Positions 11,951 to 23,928 of a stretch of DNA of 64,000 bases are shown piece by piece. The stretch covers positions 4,092,001-4,156,000 of the forward strand of contig JAHREC010000009.1 in assembly GCA_020081605.1 (NCBI GenBank). The letters are read 5' to 3'. Position 1 is the stretch's first letter. The number at the start of each line of letters is the position of its first letter. The stretch is from Albifimbria verrucaria (taxonomy: Eukaryota > Ascomycota > Sordariomycetes > Hypocreales > Stachybotryaceae). The notes under the pieces are model-generated. The model was given only the letters and a program-made list of their open reading frames with translations, made no database searches and had not been told where the DNA came from. The translations under genes were made by a program, and so were the position numbers.

Positions 11951-12921
11951 TCACCATGGAAACTTCAAAGGACTCGGAAGATTCTGGCCTAGCACCGCCT
12001 CTGCTGTCCCAATATCCCCTGTATTGAAACATGTTAGAATCTTAATCTCTTCGTCAGACATTTATGGTGCTTACCTGCGCCCCTAGGCGCCCACAGTTCG
12101 CCAGACTTGGTCATGTCTAACTTGTTCGTTCAGTCCATCAATAGCTCAGCTGCCTCGCCAGGTGTAATAGCTATCATGGTAATTGCAAACTGTTAGACAC
12201 GTGGTTGTCAGCATGCCCACGGACTAACCCCGTGGGCCGACTAGGCTGGAGAGCTCACCTCCAGCAGCATCCCAGAACTTGTCAACCCCGACACCTTTAG
12301 CCATGTCAGTGCGCATAAAGCCCGGGTGTACCAGGCTGACCACTACGCCCTTAGTCTTGAGGTCGAGGCTCAGCAACTTCCCAACCATGTTGAGCGCGGC
12401 CTTGCTGGCATGATGAGCGTAGTTGCCGCCTCCCTCCTCTTCATGGCGAAGGGTGATGCTGCCAGCCTCTGAGGATATCAAGACGACCTTGGAGCCTGCC
12501 TGTAGTAAGCCGGCCTTGACAAGACGATGGACGATGAAGACCGGAGCGATAGAACTTGTCGTATACATGCGCTGCTCCCCTCCCAGTTCGGCCCCTTCTC
12601 GGCGCTCAGGTCTTCAGTTGTGAAGTGACCGGCTGAGATGAACTAGACGAACGCCATAGTGAGAAAACTATGCGTGCTGCTACGAATGAACACCCCTCAG
12701 GATATTAGAATGTGACTTACCACGGCAGCTAGAGGTTGAGACCCGCCGAGCAGTGTGACAAGCGTGTCACCCACATCCTGGTCCATCAAATCGATGCCGG
12801 GGAGCCATTTGATATCGAGAGGGAACCCATCCGGGGCATCATTGGACCTCGTTATCCCATAGACGGTGTGGCCGGGTTTGGTAGCATATAGTCGGACAAG
12901 TGAGGTTGGCCAACTATTTTC
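11951..12921 (-). pseudogene. Short-chain dehydrogenase/reductase, apparently decayed
   Basis: Classical SDR core: SRSNDAP-type strand region after the cofactor fold, AAVFISAGHF, the catalytic Ser in VVLISSEAGS, the YxxxK motif as YAHHASKAALN, then VHPGFMRTDM and the C-terminal KSGELWAPRGAG and GDIGTAEAVL. Introns: 12643-12720, 12171-12258 (branch and acceptor restore AGAITPGEAAELL) and 12019-12074. The stop is TGA 11951-11953. Three defects are seen. (1) No exon carrying the N-terminal TGxxxGxG cofactor motif is found; the first readable exon begins at about 12921 after a CACACAG acceptor, with an in-frame TGA just upstream. (2) One G is missing from the coding run at 12577-12580. (3) There is an in-frame TGA at 12130-12132 between ELLMD and TNKLDM, where relatives usually have an aromatic residue (Trp is one base away). 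Defect 2 fits sequence error; defects 1 and 3 suggest real decay. The substrate is unknown. Confidence 0.7.
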
Positions 12922-13087
12922 CTGTGTGTTTGGGGAGGAACGGTCAATTGGGGGCCAATCATTGAGTCACATGATGACTGAAGACGCATTTTTTGTTCTC
13001 ATTGTCCAACTGCCCCATTTCCTGAGCTTGATAAAATGAAAATAAACACAGTTTGACTTCCATCCTCAACAACGAAACAGAAGCAAA

Positions 13088-15335
13088 ATGGCAGCGGCTT
13101 GCGTTCTGTGTGGGGTTCTTCTAGTTTTCGATCATCCTGAGGAATGGCTTCGAGAGTTTCGTGCGAGTACGAACTTCTTCTCCTCAAGTCAGAGGTCTTT
13201 ATTTGCTCACGGGGATGGTAGTATATATCGAAGGCCATCGTCTTGATCATGTGGAACTCTCAGGTATTGGTTTATGCTACAATGGGCCATTCCGCGCTCC
13301 CCAAAACCAGGCACAACGACACGATCATCCAGACATCGTCCCAGGCTCGAATATTCGTCTCGCTCTTAATTGCAGAAGTTGGCCAGACCCTGATGGTGGT
13401 TTTTGGGGCTTTGCTTTCCATTCTGCTTGCTGGGATATATTTACCTGCATCTCAGTACCTGATCTACGTAACCTTTTACGGCTTGTGTCTCCATGCCGGT
13501 TGGCATAGGCCGTATCTTGGACTGGGGTCATGATTACATGGGCGCAGCGGTCTACTCTTACCATGACAGAAGGGTTAAATGCTTGAATACAGCTTCTTTC
13601 GCCTCTCCAGACTTCACATCAGGGATTTTCCTCGCAGATCCTGTTCACATCCCGGGCCTTGATGATGCCTTAAGTGGCTCATTCTGCTTTGATGACGAAA
13701 TCGACTCGGATGTTTTACACCATGCCGATACGTCTAATGACACCTTCGCCCGTTTACCCCAAGAGATCCTCTGGTGCATAATCATGCCTCTTCAGTCAGG
13801 AGACATTGTCAACCTCCGGGTTGCATCTCCTGTCTTCGCTGGTCTAGAGTTTCCAGAAGCCTTTTGGGCCTCCCGCTTTCAACCTCCCCACGAGTTTCAG
13901 AGTCTATTCAAGACTCTCCATAGACGACCAAAATCATGGAAAGCTCTATATTTTTCGTTGCCAACCATGAGGCGAAAGTTTCCGAATATCGATAATCGAA
14001 GGAGAATATGGAATTGCGGGCTACAACTCCACTCTTTACTTGCTCAAATGGAAGAAGTATCCTGCCAAGGCTGGCCGCTAAAATCAATTGCCGAGCCGTG
14101 GGCGCCCAAAATATCGATATTCTGGCAGTCAGCTGGCCGCGGCATACAAGACCCAGACGATTTTTCAAGGCTGGATGCCGACCATTCCGGACACGTGCAT
14201 TATACGTGTTTTACCATGAATTCAAAATCAAGCAGCTTGCTGTATCATTTGTCCGATTCATGAATGGTCTTTTCGTGTGTGGTTTGAGGTTTGTTTGGGA
14301 GACCGGCGATGATGAATACCTTGGCTACATCCAGCCTAGTCACGAGATCACCATCGACTTCCCTACAGCCCAGTACATCAAGGGATGGCATCTTGCTTTA
14401 GATATTGCTGGTATCAAAGCTATTGCTATTGTTACAGCTGACGGCAGTATGTCTTCATGGGCTGGGGAGCCTGATAATTACCCTCGGTGGCATCTAGTTT
14501 TGGATGAGAGTGTCGCAGCTGTGAAGGCAGAGTTTGATGTAAGTTGCACCAACGGATTCATATACACGATCAGAACATGAACTTAACTTACCCTCGTAGG
14601 GTTTCAAAATGGTTTCTTTAAGCCGCGATGCTGAGATGCAATATTCAGATCATGTACTTTGGCGAACTAACTGTCTTTGGACACCTGAAGTGCCTCCAGT
14701 TAATCTCTTCTTCCAAGATAGCCACGGGAAAACACCCCCAGAGAGATGTGACCAGCCCTTTTCAACCATGATATTTGGAGGCTTGGAGGGCCAAGACTTG
14801 ACTGAACTTGTTGAAATAGTAGTGTGGTGTTTCGACGTACATGTCATTACTGGTATTGAATTTCATTATAAAGACGCCTCGAAAACTTGGTTTTTGGAGC
14901 TGCTGGACCGTTTGACGATTTCCCTATGGAGAGACAACTCGATCCTCCGGATGACTTACGGGTCTCGATGACTATTGACGGTCCGAAAGGGGAGATCATA
15001 ACCGCCATCGAGGTCACATGTAACTCATCCTGTCTTACGGGGCTAAAGGTATACTGATAGACACATGATTTCTCGCAGTAGGCTAATCCTTATGCCCTCC
15101 CTATTTAGATCGAAACGAGTCATGGACGAAAAAGTACTTTCCTCCGCCTCCTCACGTCGAGACATATGGGTGGACACGAATCCAGCCTGCCGGTACTAAA
15201 GTGATCGGCTTCTATGCTATTTGTGTAAGGCAACCCGCAGGATATGATACCAATACTATTCTGAACGTAAATTACAGACCAATATGTTACATTCCTCGGT
15301 CTTGTCTCAAAAAATCTGAAGTCGAGCAGTTTTAA
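13088..15335 (+). CDS. Fungal F-box-like protein of the large ascomycete expansion
   Basis: These proteins probably present substrates to SCF ubiquitin ligases; partners are unknown. The start ATG 13088 gives MAAACVLCGVLL, with a CxxC typical of this group's N-terminus, followed by VELSGIGLCYNG and FHSACWDIF. An F-box-like segment follows at about 13740-13860 (FARLPQEILWCIIMPLQSGD). The C-terminal part has FVWETGDDEYLGYIQ and later KKYFPPPPHVETYGWTRI. Introns are 14539-14599 and 15049-15108. The stop is TAA 15333-15335. Five frame breaks are seen: near 13165, at the T pair 13483-13484, at the T runs 14161-14165 and 14891-14895, and at the A run 15113-15115. Adding one base at each of the last four rebuilds a continuous, family-like protein; the first needs two bases more or one less. 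Because all breaks sit in or next to short runs, the gene is probably intact in the organism. Confidence 0.75.
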
Positions 15336-16186
15336 GAAGCCCTGAGTGCATCTCCCCAATGTCGCAGGTTAAAGAACAAAGTGGTGCTTCAGTGAGGAAG
15401 GGAGAGACCAACAGATTCTCAAAAAGGAAATTTATGATTGAGTGGACATAGGTAGATTTTGAGGTTAAGGATCATTGCCTGAAACGTATTACGTCCAATA
15501 ATGATAGAGAACGAAGACGACAATCCATCACACCCGAAGTCAGACTGTTTAAAGTTGACCATCGAAACGATTAACATGCTTTCTCACCCACGATCTATGA
15601 TAATTATTTGATCAATTGGCTACTTGGACCTTCTCTTCTTTGATAAAGCTCATCAGATAGTCAGGCAGTAAGTCAGAGTTTATTATGTTCGTCCAAAAAT
15701 CCTCCACAGACCGCCTATAGCAAAAATGGTTCCATTCTCTTCTATACCTAGCCGGGCAACACGAGGTTGGTGATCAGATTGATAATCACACTAAGGCTGG
15801 AGATATTATCATTGGATTCTCCGCGAATATGCCATAAAGCACCAGAAGCCGCGATCAAGGACATCAATGTACATTGTTCTTTGGATCAAATGGCTCTGGT
15901 AATGCTATCCATCAACAACTTGATGATCCCTGAATCCTTGCTCTCCACTGCGCTCAGAGACAATGCCGCGCATTCGTGCATAAAACACTGCAGAGGCTCA
16001 ATTATGCATAAGCCACATATTGGACTACAACGAGACGCCCCAAAGCCCTGGAAGAAGTAAGTGCTTCCACAATCCAATGTGCAAGAAAGCGTCCGCTATA
16101 ATACCATAAATCAGTAATCTGAAAGCGAATGAAATGATTGAGACGCAGCCTTTTGTAATTTGCCCTAGGTTATAATCCCTTTGTAG
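15336..16186. other. Intergenic, AT-richer
   Basis: The space lies between the F-box gene and the DUF7580 remnant, whose 3' ends converge. A minus-strand stretch near 15880-16077 is open but not recognisable. No gene is supported. Confidence 0.5.
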
Positions 16187-17463
16187 CTACGCGAAGCTAG
16201 TGTTGTATAGGTTGTTTAAATCCTCTTCCAACGGTCCGACTATTCCTGCAAAGGCTTCGGTCATCATTTCGCTGTTACCGAGAAGATCCATCCCATATAC
16301 ATCGCTTATGCAGCGCTGTACGGCACTGTGGTAGCCGGGTCCACCTAGCATGTTAACTCTGCCTAGAAGCTGCGCAGCTGCCTCATACCTGGAGATCAGC
16401 TGTGTTACGTCGCTATCTTCGGGTTGCGCGGCTTGTAAATTATCCATGGTTTGTCCCAGAATGAGCTCAATGAGGAGAATTCCGAGAGACAAGAAGACAG
16501 GATTGCCTCCTGGGGAGGCGACTGTTTCTCGTCCCGGGAGATGGGTGAGCACAAAAGCATGCTGGTAGTCTACAATACCTTGCCTGCGTACAATGTATAT
16601 GTTACTATGCGTTGGTGAGCATGACATCCACTGCGTGCCATAAATCTGCAAGACGCCGCACGCGATAATTCGGGCCAAACGCAGTCTATCTCCGTAAGAG
16701 AGGTGGCATGTTGTCTAGGTAAGCAATATGTCCTTGATGGACATTAGTGCCCAGTCGCTACTGGGGCTCTTGAGTGCGCAAACCCGGAATTCCCTTCTTC
16801 TCGGCGATTGGCTATCCTTCAGGCATCCACAGTCTTTGCGGTCTTCCTCCAATTGTTGCATAATCTCGCACAGATTCTCAATGTGGCTTTCCCGGAGATT
16901 TATTTCCGTCAAGGCCAGACTAGTAAAAGCCGATTGAATGGCAAGTGAGCTCGTAGCTTCGCGGCGCTGGCGTCTGTAGTCATTACAAACCTGACGCTCC
17001 GGTGCGGTCTCTCCGCTGCTATCGCGATTGTGGAGTCTTCCATTATTTTCATAATCATCTCTCTCCATCGCCTTTGAGAGCTCGACGGCTGATGCGAGAT
17101 GGCTAACCCAAACTCCAGCTTTTTGGCCACATCGTCGTCCTCATCCTCGGGACCAATAGCGCGCAGCGGTGGTGTCAGCCTCAGACCGACATTATGTGCG
17201 CTTGGGCATCCGCAAGTCATGACAGATTGTAGCGCCCGGTATATACTACCTGATATATCACGGACCATCTGGTTGAGTTTTCCTTGAGATCGCAGCTTCC
17301 GCTCTGGCTCCATCTCGACATTGAGGCACGCAAGCTTCTGTAGTGCTGAGACCCCATCACGAATTCGTGTGATGCAGTCCTCGTGATTCGTCCTTTGGAG
17401 AACAAATTGAGCTCTCCTTGATGAATATTGCCCGAACTGCCACTGTGCAAGGTGCGGTAATTG
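16187..17463 (-). pseudogene. DUF7580 domain gene, 5'-truncated with in-frame stop
   Basis: DUF7580 proteins are fungal proteins of unknown biochemical role, often found with prion-like or HET-type recognition genes. The readable frame begins at about 17463 just after a TAG, with a Gln/Arg-rich helix (SSRRAQFVLQRTNHEDC). It continues through SGSIYRALQSVMTCGCP, IENLCEIMQQLEED and DRLRLARIIACGVLQIYGTQW to GNPVFLSLGILLIELILGQ and AGIVGPLEEDLNNLY. The order and the C-terminal half match the family. The N-terminal region normally expected (roughly 150-200 residues) is not found upstream. One frame change near 16955-16965 looks like the window-wide single-base deletions. In addition there is TAG at 16715-16717 in the same frame on both sides (DILLT stop TTCHLSYGDR). 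CAG to TAG is a C-to-T change in a CpA context, the context favoured by repeat-induced point mutation. I therefore call it a remnant. Confidence 0.65.
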
Positions 17464-18379
17464 CCGCTACGCTAGATAGGTAGAACGTGAGCAATGCTTC
17501 TTGACAGGCGGGTTGGTGACTCTGTTGGCATTAGAGGTTCAAGAGTCCAGCGTCATCTCCTATCACGAGAAGGACAGCATTACCTCAGCTCTCAACAAAA
17601 AGGACAGTGAAGCACTCACGGGACCACCTTGGCGGGCGAATGGAGATTTGTCATCGTGAACCTCTCATCTGCAACGAAGCTGAAGAGGGACGGTGACGCG
17701 GATCATCAGCATGTCGCGATGGATTGCGCGATAGGAAGCGAAAATATCTTCGCGTACAGCCAAGCGCCAACAAACAGAGCTATTTGACGGGGCTTCTCGT
17801 CAGCTCGTCTTTGCACTTTTGTTTTGGGTTTACAATTGTTCAAGGATGGCCAGGAACACAGGTCTTGTGCTTTGAGCAAGTCAAGTAGAGGCCTGGTCTG
17901 GCCTGGCCTGTGTGTAAGTTTATGGACACGGGGCGGAACGGAGTGGTCATACATACAGAATGTACTTGAAAAGTCATTTAGGTAGATTATTCCTCTTAAG
18001 CCTGTGAGAGACTTCAAGTAATCGACTTATGCATTCATCATCAACATAATGACGAATAAAATCGTGTTTGGCTCTGGATGTGGCATCATGGACAACAGAA
18101 AAGTTAGTCGAGCGCCAAATACTTAGCTGGGAAGCTCACCCTCTGCGTATGAGATTGGCAGAATTTCCTTTTACCTACATATGACTACGTGGAGCCAAGC
18201 ATAAAGCTCTTCTCGCGTTGCTGTGGCCATAGCGGTGGACAAGATCTCGTGCTGCTTCAGTCAGACCCCAATCTCACAACTGACGAATTATGGGGTCCAG
18301 CCGCAGCTGAGGTCTGAGGGACCTGACAGCTACCAGCTGGCCTGTTCTGCGGGGTCGACTTGACATACATTCAGACCAG
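17464..18379. other. Intergenic upstream of HET gene
   Basis: The missing 5' part of the DUF7580 gene would have to lie here on the minus strand, but no frame shows it. The region also holds the upstream sequence of the HET gene. Nothing else is recognised. Confidence 0.5.
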
Positions 18380-20312
18380 ATGTTTGAGGCATACACATAC
18401 ACGGGGCTACAGGCCCGGGAGATCAGAATAGCAACTCTCGACCCGGGAGATTTCGACGACGAGATATCCATCCGCTTCTCTCACGCGCCCTCAACCCTGA
18501 CACACCGCCGCTCTATGAAGCTCTATCCTACACATGGGGTGTTGCAACCAGTTCAACCCCGTCAAAGTCAGTGGGAATCCAAACGGCCAAATCTCGGTGA
18601 CAAAGAACCTCGAAATTGCTCTTAGACACCTTCGCGATGCAAGTCAACCGCGGCAGCTGTGGATTGATGCCCTGTGCATCAACCAGGCAGATAACGCGGA
18701 GAAAGGGGCCCAAGTCGCCATGATGGGTGACGTCTATCGCCAAGCTGTGCGAGTTGTCATTTGGCTAGGCCCGGAGCAGGATGAAAGCGATAGAGCACTG
18801 GGTTTGATGGCCGAGATGGGTTCCAACGTCCAGGTCAACCCAAAGCTCAGAGACATGACGCCAGCTGACAATGCCGAGGATCTTACATTTGCAGATGCGA
18901 CTGTTGCTTTACCCTATGGCGAAGAGGATCTCACTGCAATCTTTCACCTGCTTTCTCGCTCTTGGTTTGAAAGACTTTGGGTTCGCCAAGAGGCATCTCT
19001 AGCCAACTCGCAAGCTGTTGTCCAATGCGGAACAGCCTCCATCTTATGGTCAACCTTTCGAGCAGCCTGGTTGTGTTTGTTCAGTAAGATGAAAAGCACA
19101 TTCCGTTACACTGACGAATTGCATCACAGGTTGCAGTCACTGCGTGGCTTTCTCCTCTACTGGGAAGATATTCAGCTGCGACATTTGCGCACATTTCACG
19201 GCGATTCCAAGTGCAGCGATCCGAGAGACCGTGTTTACGGCGTGTTAAACATGATAGACTCAAGATATCACAGGCTCGGGATTGTGCCAGACTACACAAA
19301 GTCCAAGGATGAGGTTTATGAAGACCTGGCAATACGATACTTACAACATTTTGCTGATTTGAACATTGTGACTTCATGCATCCTGCGTCCCAAACGAAGT
19401 CTGCCGTCTTGGGTACCGGATTGGTCGCCTGACGATGACCTGAAGCTGAACCCTTGCCTGCCGGCTAATGCGAGAGCTGGGGGCCATTTTCTGCTCGCTG
19501 GAGCATAACTCAACCCGGTCATCTCCAATTATCGGGGGTGTACGTTGGGACCATTGACTACATCCAGAGATTCAACCTCCCTATCGAATGGAACACTCAC
19601 GGTGTAGCAAGCACCCTCGTTTCTGTTTTTCGCGACGTCAATTTGAAAACCCCTATATTGGCGGCGGCACTTTGCTGGATGCTTACGTTCACGCATTAAG
19701 CCTCGGCAACTTCGCCGATAATTACCACCCTCCCATTAAAGGCACCAATGACTCTGATACACAGAAGGCAATGTTTGGCTACTTGATGGATCCTCGTATA
19801 TGGGCAACCCCAGATTTGAGCGATTCGCGTCTGCAGGAAATGCTCTCTGAGTTTGGCAACAACCTAAACGGCAACTGTCTGTTCGAGACAGAGGAGGGTT
19901 ACGTTGGGATGGGCCCAGAAGTGATAATGGAAGGCGATGAGGTGTGCGTAGCCATTGGATGCGATGCAGCGCTGGTTCGGCGGGGAGGTGGAGAGGCCGC
20001 TGTGTATGAGCTGGTTTCAACATGTTCTGTTTATGGTGTGGACCACGGAGAAATACTGCTCGGCTCCTTGCCTCAAGGGTTTCACCAGGTAACAGAATAT
20101 AACACCAAGACAGGGGTCTGATCCAGGGGATTGTTGATCGATCCTCGGCAACGCTGTTGTACGATTTCGACGATCCGCGGTTAGAAGGTCTAGATTTCGA
20201 TAGGGATGCCTACCTGAAGAAGCTCGCCGCAGACCATCACGCACGCGTCAATATGGATGTGGAGCAGCTGCGTAGCCGTGGCGTGGACGTCACGGAGTTT
20301 TGCTTTGTGTGA
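18380..20312 (+). CDS. Heterokaryon incompatibility (HET) domain protein
   Basis: HET-domain proteins trigger a cell-death reaction when genetically different hyphae fuse. ATG 18380 gives MFEAYTYTGLQAREIRIATL. HET motifs follow in order: YEALSYTWG, LWIDALCINQADNAEK (block 2) and DVYRQAVRVVIWLGP, then LSRSWFERLWVRQEASL (block 3) and SDPRDRVYGVL with PDYTKS. The C-terminal part carries LPSWVPDWS, ETEEGYVGMGPE and EVCVAIGCDAALVRR, typical of the large HET family tail. There are no introns. The stop is TGA 20310-20312. The frame is broken at the C run 18488-18490, the G run 18536-18539, near 19497-19500, at the C run 19650-19653 and at the G run 20113-20116. Adding one base at each gives one continuous protein of roughly 640 residues. 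The allele is thus probably intact, but this could be tested only on corrected sequence. Confidence 0.88.
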
Positions 20313-22290
20313 TTTAGAGCCGATCGTGGTGATTGTGCTCACGGTACTTGGAAGACACCTATGATGTCCGATGGCGAGGAGGTTGTATAGAAGACCGAAG
20401 AGGAAGAAGAAAGTGACCGGATCTGAATGGAATTTAGCAATAGTCGCATGCTAGCATTCGTCATCATTCTAAACCATAATCTAATTAACCTCTGTTACTA
20501 CTTATCCTCACGAGAAGCTTATGATACATTACTAAGTCTGTGCAATTTTATAGCTAGCGATATTTTTCCTTCGCTGAAGCCCACGGGTCGCTCCCACAAC
20601 TAGAATTGGTGACATTGCCGGTGTGTAAGCTGGTGATTGGTTGGAAGCAGTGCACCTGAGATAATCTTGGTTCGAGAAACCGAGGTACGATATGAATAGG
20701 ACGTTAGGACAATATCCTAAATGACCTTTAACAACCCACACCTAAGACAAGGCCAGGCTGGTGGTTATTCTTATATGAAAAATGGCCTTACATCATCGCT
20801 GCAAATAATTGCCTGTTTGGAAAGACAGCCAAGGGCGGGAAGTAGCGAAATAAACCTTCTTTCCAATAATCTTAAACCAAATTCTTTAATTGTATTAAAG
20901 TGCTTTAACTTTGCCATCTGTCTAATTGAGTTAAAACTCCTGTTGCGAGGATTGGAGTAAGAAAAACTATCGATATGGTTGTCTTGTTGATTCGACATGC
21001 TTGTATGGCTTGATGCGTTTATAGGCCAGAATGGATGATTGTTGCTAATGGGTGAATCCGCAATCAAGACCTCTCTTTCGCCCTGCTTCATTTCTTTACT
21101 CCCTCTATTGGCGTCCTTTGCTCGCAAGGGATGGTCTTATTTATCTTAACAACTATGTACGACTGATTTATGGTATCTTGGTGTTTACTGCATCTAAGAT
21201 CGTATAAGCCCGGCTCTCCACAGTCGACTTAAAAGCTTCTCATTCTGCATCTCCTCAACTTCAATACCAAATGACTAAGCATGCAAAAGACCAGAATGGT
21301 GAGGTCCATACGGTTGCACATCCCTACTGGGTTGCCGTTTGTCGACAAAACGGTTCATGGCTGGCCGTGGAGTTGACGTGGATGCTACGCCTTCTGGACC
21401 TGGGTTGGCGGTTTGTTGGAACTGGGCTTCGATTTGCGCATTCTGATAGTAAATGGCGTGTTCCGTTGCTTCCAAGTAAGAAACATCAACAACCTTGCAC
21501 GATATCCCATTAAAAGGTGAAATTGATGGCTGCGGGTAGGGAAAGGAGAGCTCCAAATAAAAAAACCACCTCTGTGGTGACTCTATTTTATCTCAAGATT
21601 ATGAATCAGCACCTTCAGACTCACCTCTAAAATCTATATCAAGCGCATCTACACAGACACTGTGGGTTTCCAATAAAGATGCAAGCTGGAAGCCTTTGAA
21701 GGCACATCTAGTAAAGACACTGTCTAAGCCACCCTTGCCAACTCTTGTCAGGCATACACAATAGTGGCGGCTGTTATCTGCTGTATTTCGTGCCGTACAT
21801 TATTGTTCACCTTCTTTGGCAGACAATTTAAATACACCAGTGAACATGCTCTCGATTAAGGTTATCTCTCTATCAAGGTTATCTCTCTATCTTGGTGATT
21901 ACCATTTGGGATGTCTTCGGTATTGAATATATCCACGGTCACCACCCCTGCTCCCCTCGTCCAATCGAACTCCAATGCGAGATACGAATGTGGATCCGCT
22001 GTATCCTACCTGGGTCAGCCCTGTCCACGTTCTTTGGATCGTGCTCTCATAGCGCAGCCGTCCACAACACCATCCCTCGAGACCAACCATTAGCACCCGA
22101 CCTCTGCATTTCAGCTGAGGGCCATGTGCACCCTAGAGATGTCACAGACCTGCAGGGTCTTGACATCACGTCCAAGGATGCGGTCACATATAAACTTCTT
22201 ACAGCGCCCTCCTCTTGGATGAGATCCTATATCATAGTGATGTTTTTGTACTAAGCAGGAGCTTCATCTCCCAAAGTGCCCGTGTTGAGC
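20313..22290. other. AT-rich intergenic region
   Basis: No supported gene is seen. The stretch at about 20440-21000 is noticeably AT-rich. The open frame on the plus strand at 21892-22254 has no recognisable motif. Confidence 0.5.
21858..21891. repeat. Tandem duplication of a 17-bp unit
   Basis: Two exact adjacent copies of AAGGTTATCTCTCTATC. Confidence 0.95.
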
Positions 22291-23599
22291 ATGGCATCCA
22301 TAACAACAGTCCCTGCGACATCACCAGAGTCTTCAAGCCAAGACTCGCCCAGTCACCTCAAGTTGTCTAGGTCTTTCACAAACCTCTTCAAGTCTCTTCG
22401 AATCGGAACACGACCCCACGAATTACAACCTCCACAGGCGGGCACTGAGGTGTCACCCGCAACATCTGGGCTGGGGTCTCTGCTGACACCGAAGCACAGC
22501 AATTCACCAGGCATCTCATCGCCCTCCGTTGACATTGACTATATTCACTCACCCTTGACACCATTAACCTCAGCTGGCGCCGAAGGAACTCTATCCCCAA
22601 CAGACGAAAAGACCGAGAGACTTATTCTTCACCATGCAGCAGCTTTCATCAACAGCAATGAGAAGACTTTTGGTGAACTGCCCAGGCTCTCAAAACCCAT
22701 CATTATGCCTCGCTTGGGAACAGACATCACGTCGCCCATTGTTCGCGCTTGGCCTACAGAGCTGGAACAGCATGCCATTACTAAGGAGGATTTCTTGACA
22801 TTTGTAGACAACATCAACGTATTAGGCAACCCTCCAGCTGTGGGCATGTTTCTTCAGGTTGCCGCCATCGGCATCGAGTTCATCCCTTTGATGGCGCCGA
22901 TGGCCTTGCTGTGCTTACCGAGCTTGCTGCCATAGGCATAAGCTACAAGGTCATTATTGAACGTTGCAACAAACTCCTCAAGAAGGTCAACGACGATTAC
23001 TTCCATCCTCGTGCACTGCATGCTCGCCTCGTCAACACCAAAAGGATGATCAGGTCCTTGGGCATCCCAAGTGATGAGCCCCTCATCGCCCCCTTGGAGG
23101 AAAGCATCCTTTCTATGACTGCCCACGAGCGGTGCATGGAGCAACTAAAGCAATACTGCTCCGAACTTTCCTATGATGTGCCTGCGCCAAGCCCACAAAC
23201 CAAACTGTTGGCAAAGTTTGCGGCATGGAATGTCGAAAAGAAGAGGAAAAGTTCGAGAAATGCTCTAATCGGGCTCGCAAAAGAGCATGGAAGAAGCACC
23301 AAGCAGGCAAGAAGCTCAAGCGCGAGGGTAACCAAGAGAAGTCAAGGGTCAAGAAACTACAGTGGCTCTTGATCCAGAACCTGGATGACTTCGAGCGAGA
23401 AGAGCGAGAGAACGCCGAGGCGGAGGAGCAGAAGAAGAAAGAAAAGGAGGAAAAGAGGAAGACGCGAAGGATAAGTAGTTGGCGGTTCTCTCCAACCAAC
23501 ACTCTTTCTGGCATCCAAGAGCCTGGTACTCAAGTGGACATATCAAAAGAACCTATTGTCAAGGACCACTCTGCTGGGTTGAATTCAAAAGTAGTTTAG
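22291..23599 (+). CDS. Conserved fungal protein of unknown function, charged coiled C-terminus
   Basis: I chose ATG 22291 (MASITTVPATSPESSSQ) because the open frame upstream has only a non-ATG codon. The first 100 residues are Ser/Thr/Pro-rich with a basic amphipathic segment (FTNLFKSLRIGTR). The middle is a globular region (LTELAAIGISYKVIIERCNK, HARLVNTKRMIRSLGI, ELSYDVPAPSPQTKLL). The last 120 residues are a highly charged Lys/Glu coiled-coil-like tail (about 23240-23480). Proteins of this shape recur in Sordariomycetes, but I know no function for them. Two breaks: the T run 22887-22889 (IEFIP to FDGADGLAVL) and the A run 23236-23239 (AAWNVEK to EEEKFEKCSN). Adding one base in each gives a single protein of about 435 residues. 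Confidence 0.65.
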
Positions 23600-23928
23600 A
23601 AACGAACAGGGTTTTGAGGGATAACCGTGCTGATTGAATATATTGAAACCACGCACCATGGTTCTACAACATTTTATTGATAATAAATCCATATTGCATC
23701 TCAACCGGTGATATGTGTTGTGGTCTTGCCAAGGCCATTGCGAATAGTGTCCTGTGACAGGTCATAAGGTTTTCGGCGTGACTCACGGTTACACATTCGG
23801 CTGACCGAGGTGGATGTTGCATTTACAACAGAATAATTAATAACAATTACATCTCATTTACATTAACATGGCTTATTCACGTAGACGGCCTCTTAGTAGA
23901 GATCTATACTGAGTACCCTGGTCTCGAA
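23600..23928. other. Intergenic, probable Nudix promoter
   Basis: A short AT-rich space between two plus-strand genes. No gene is seen. Confidence 0.5.
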
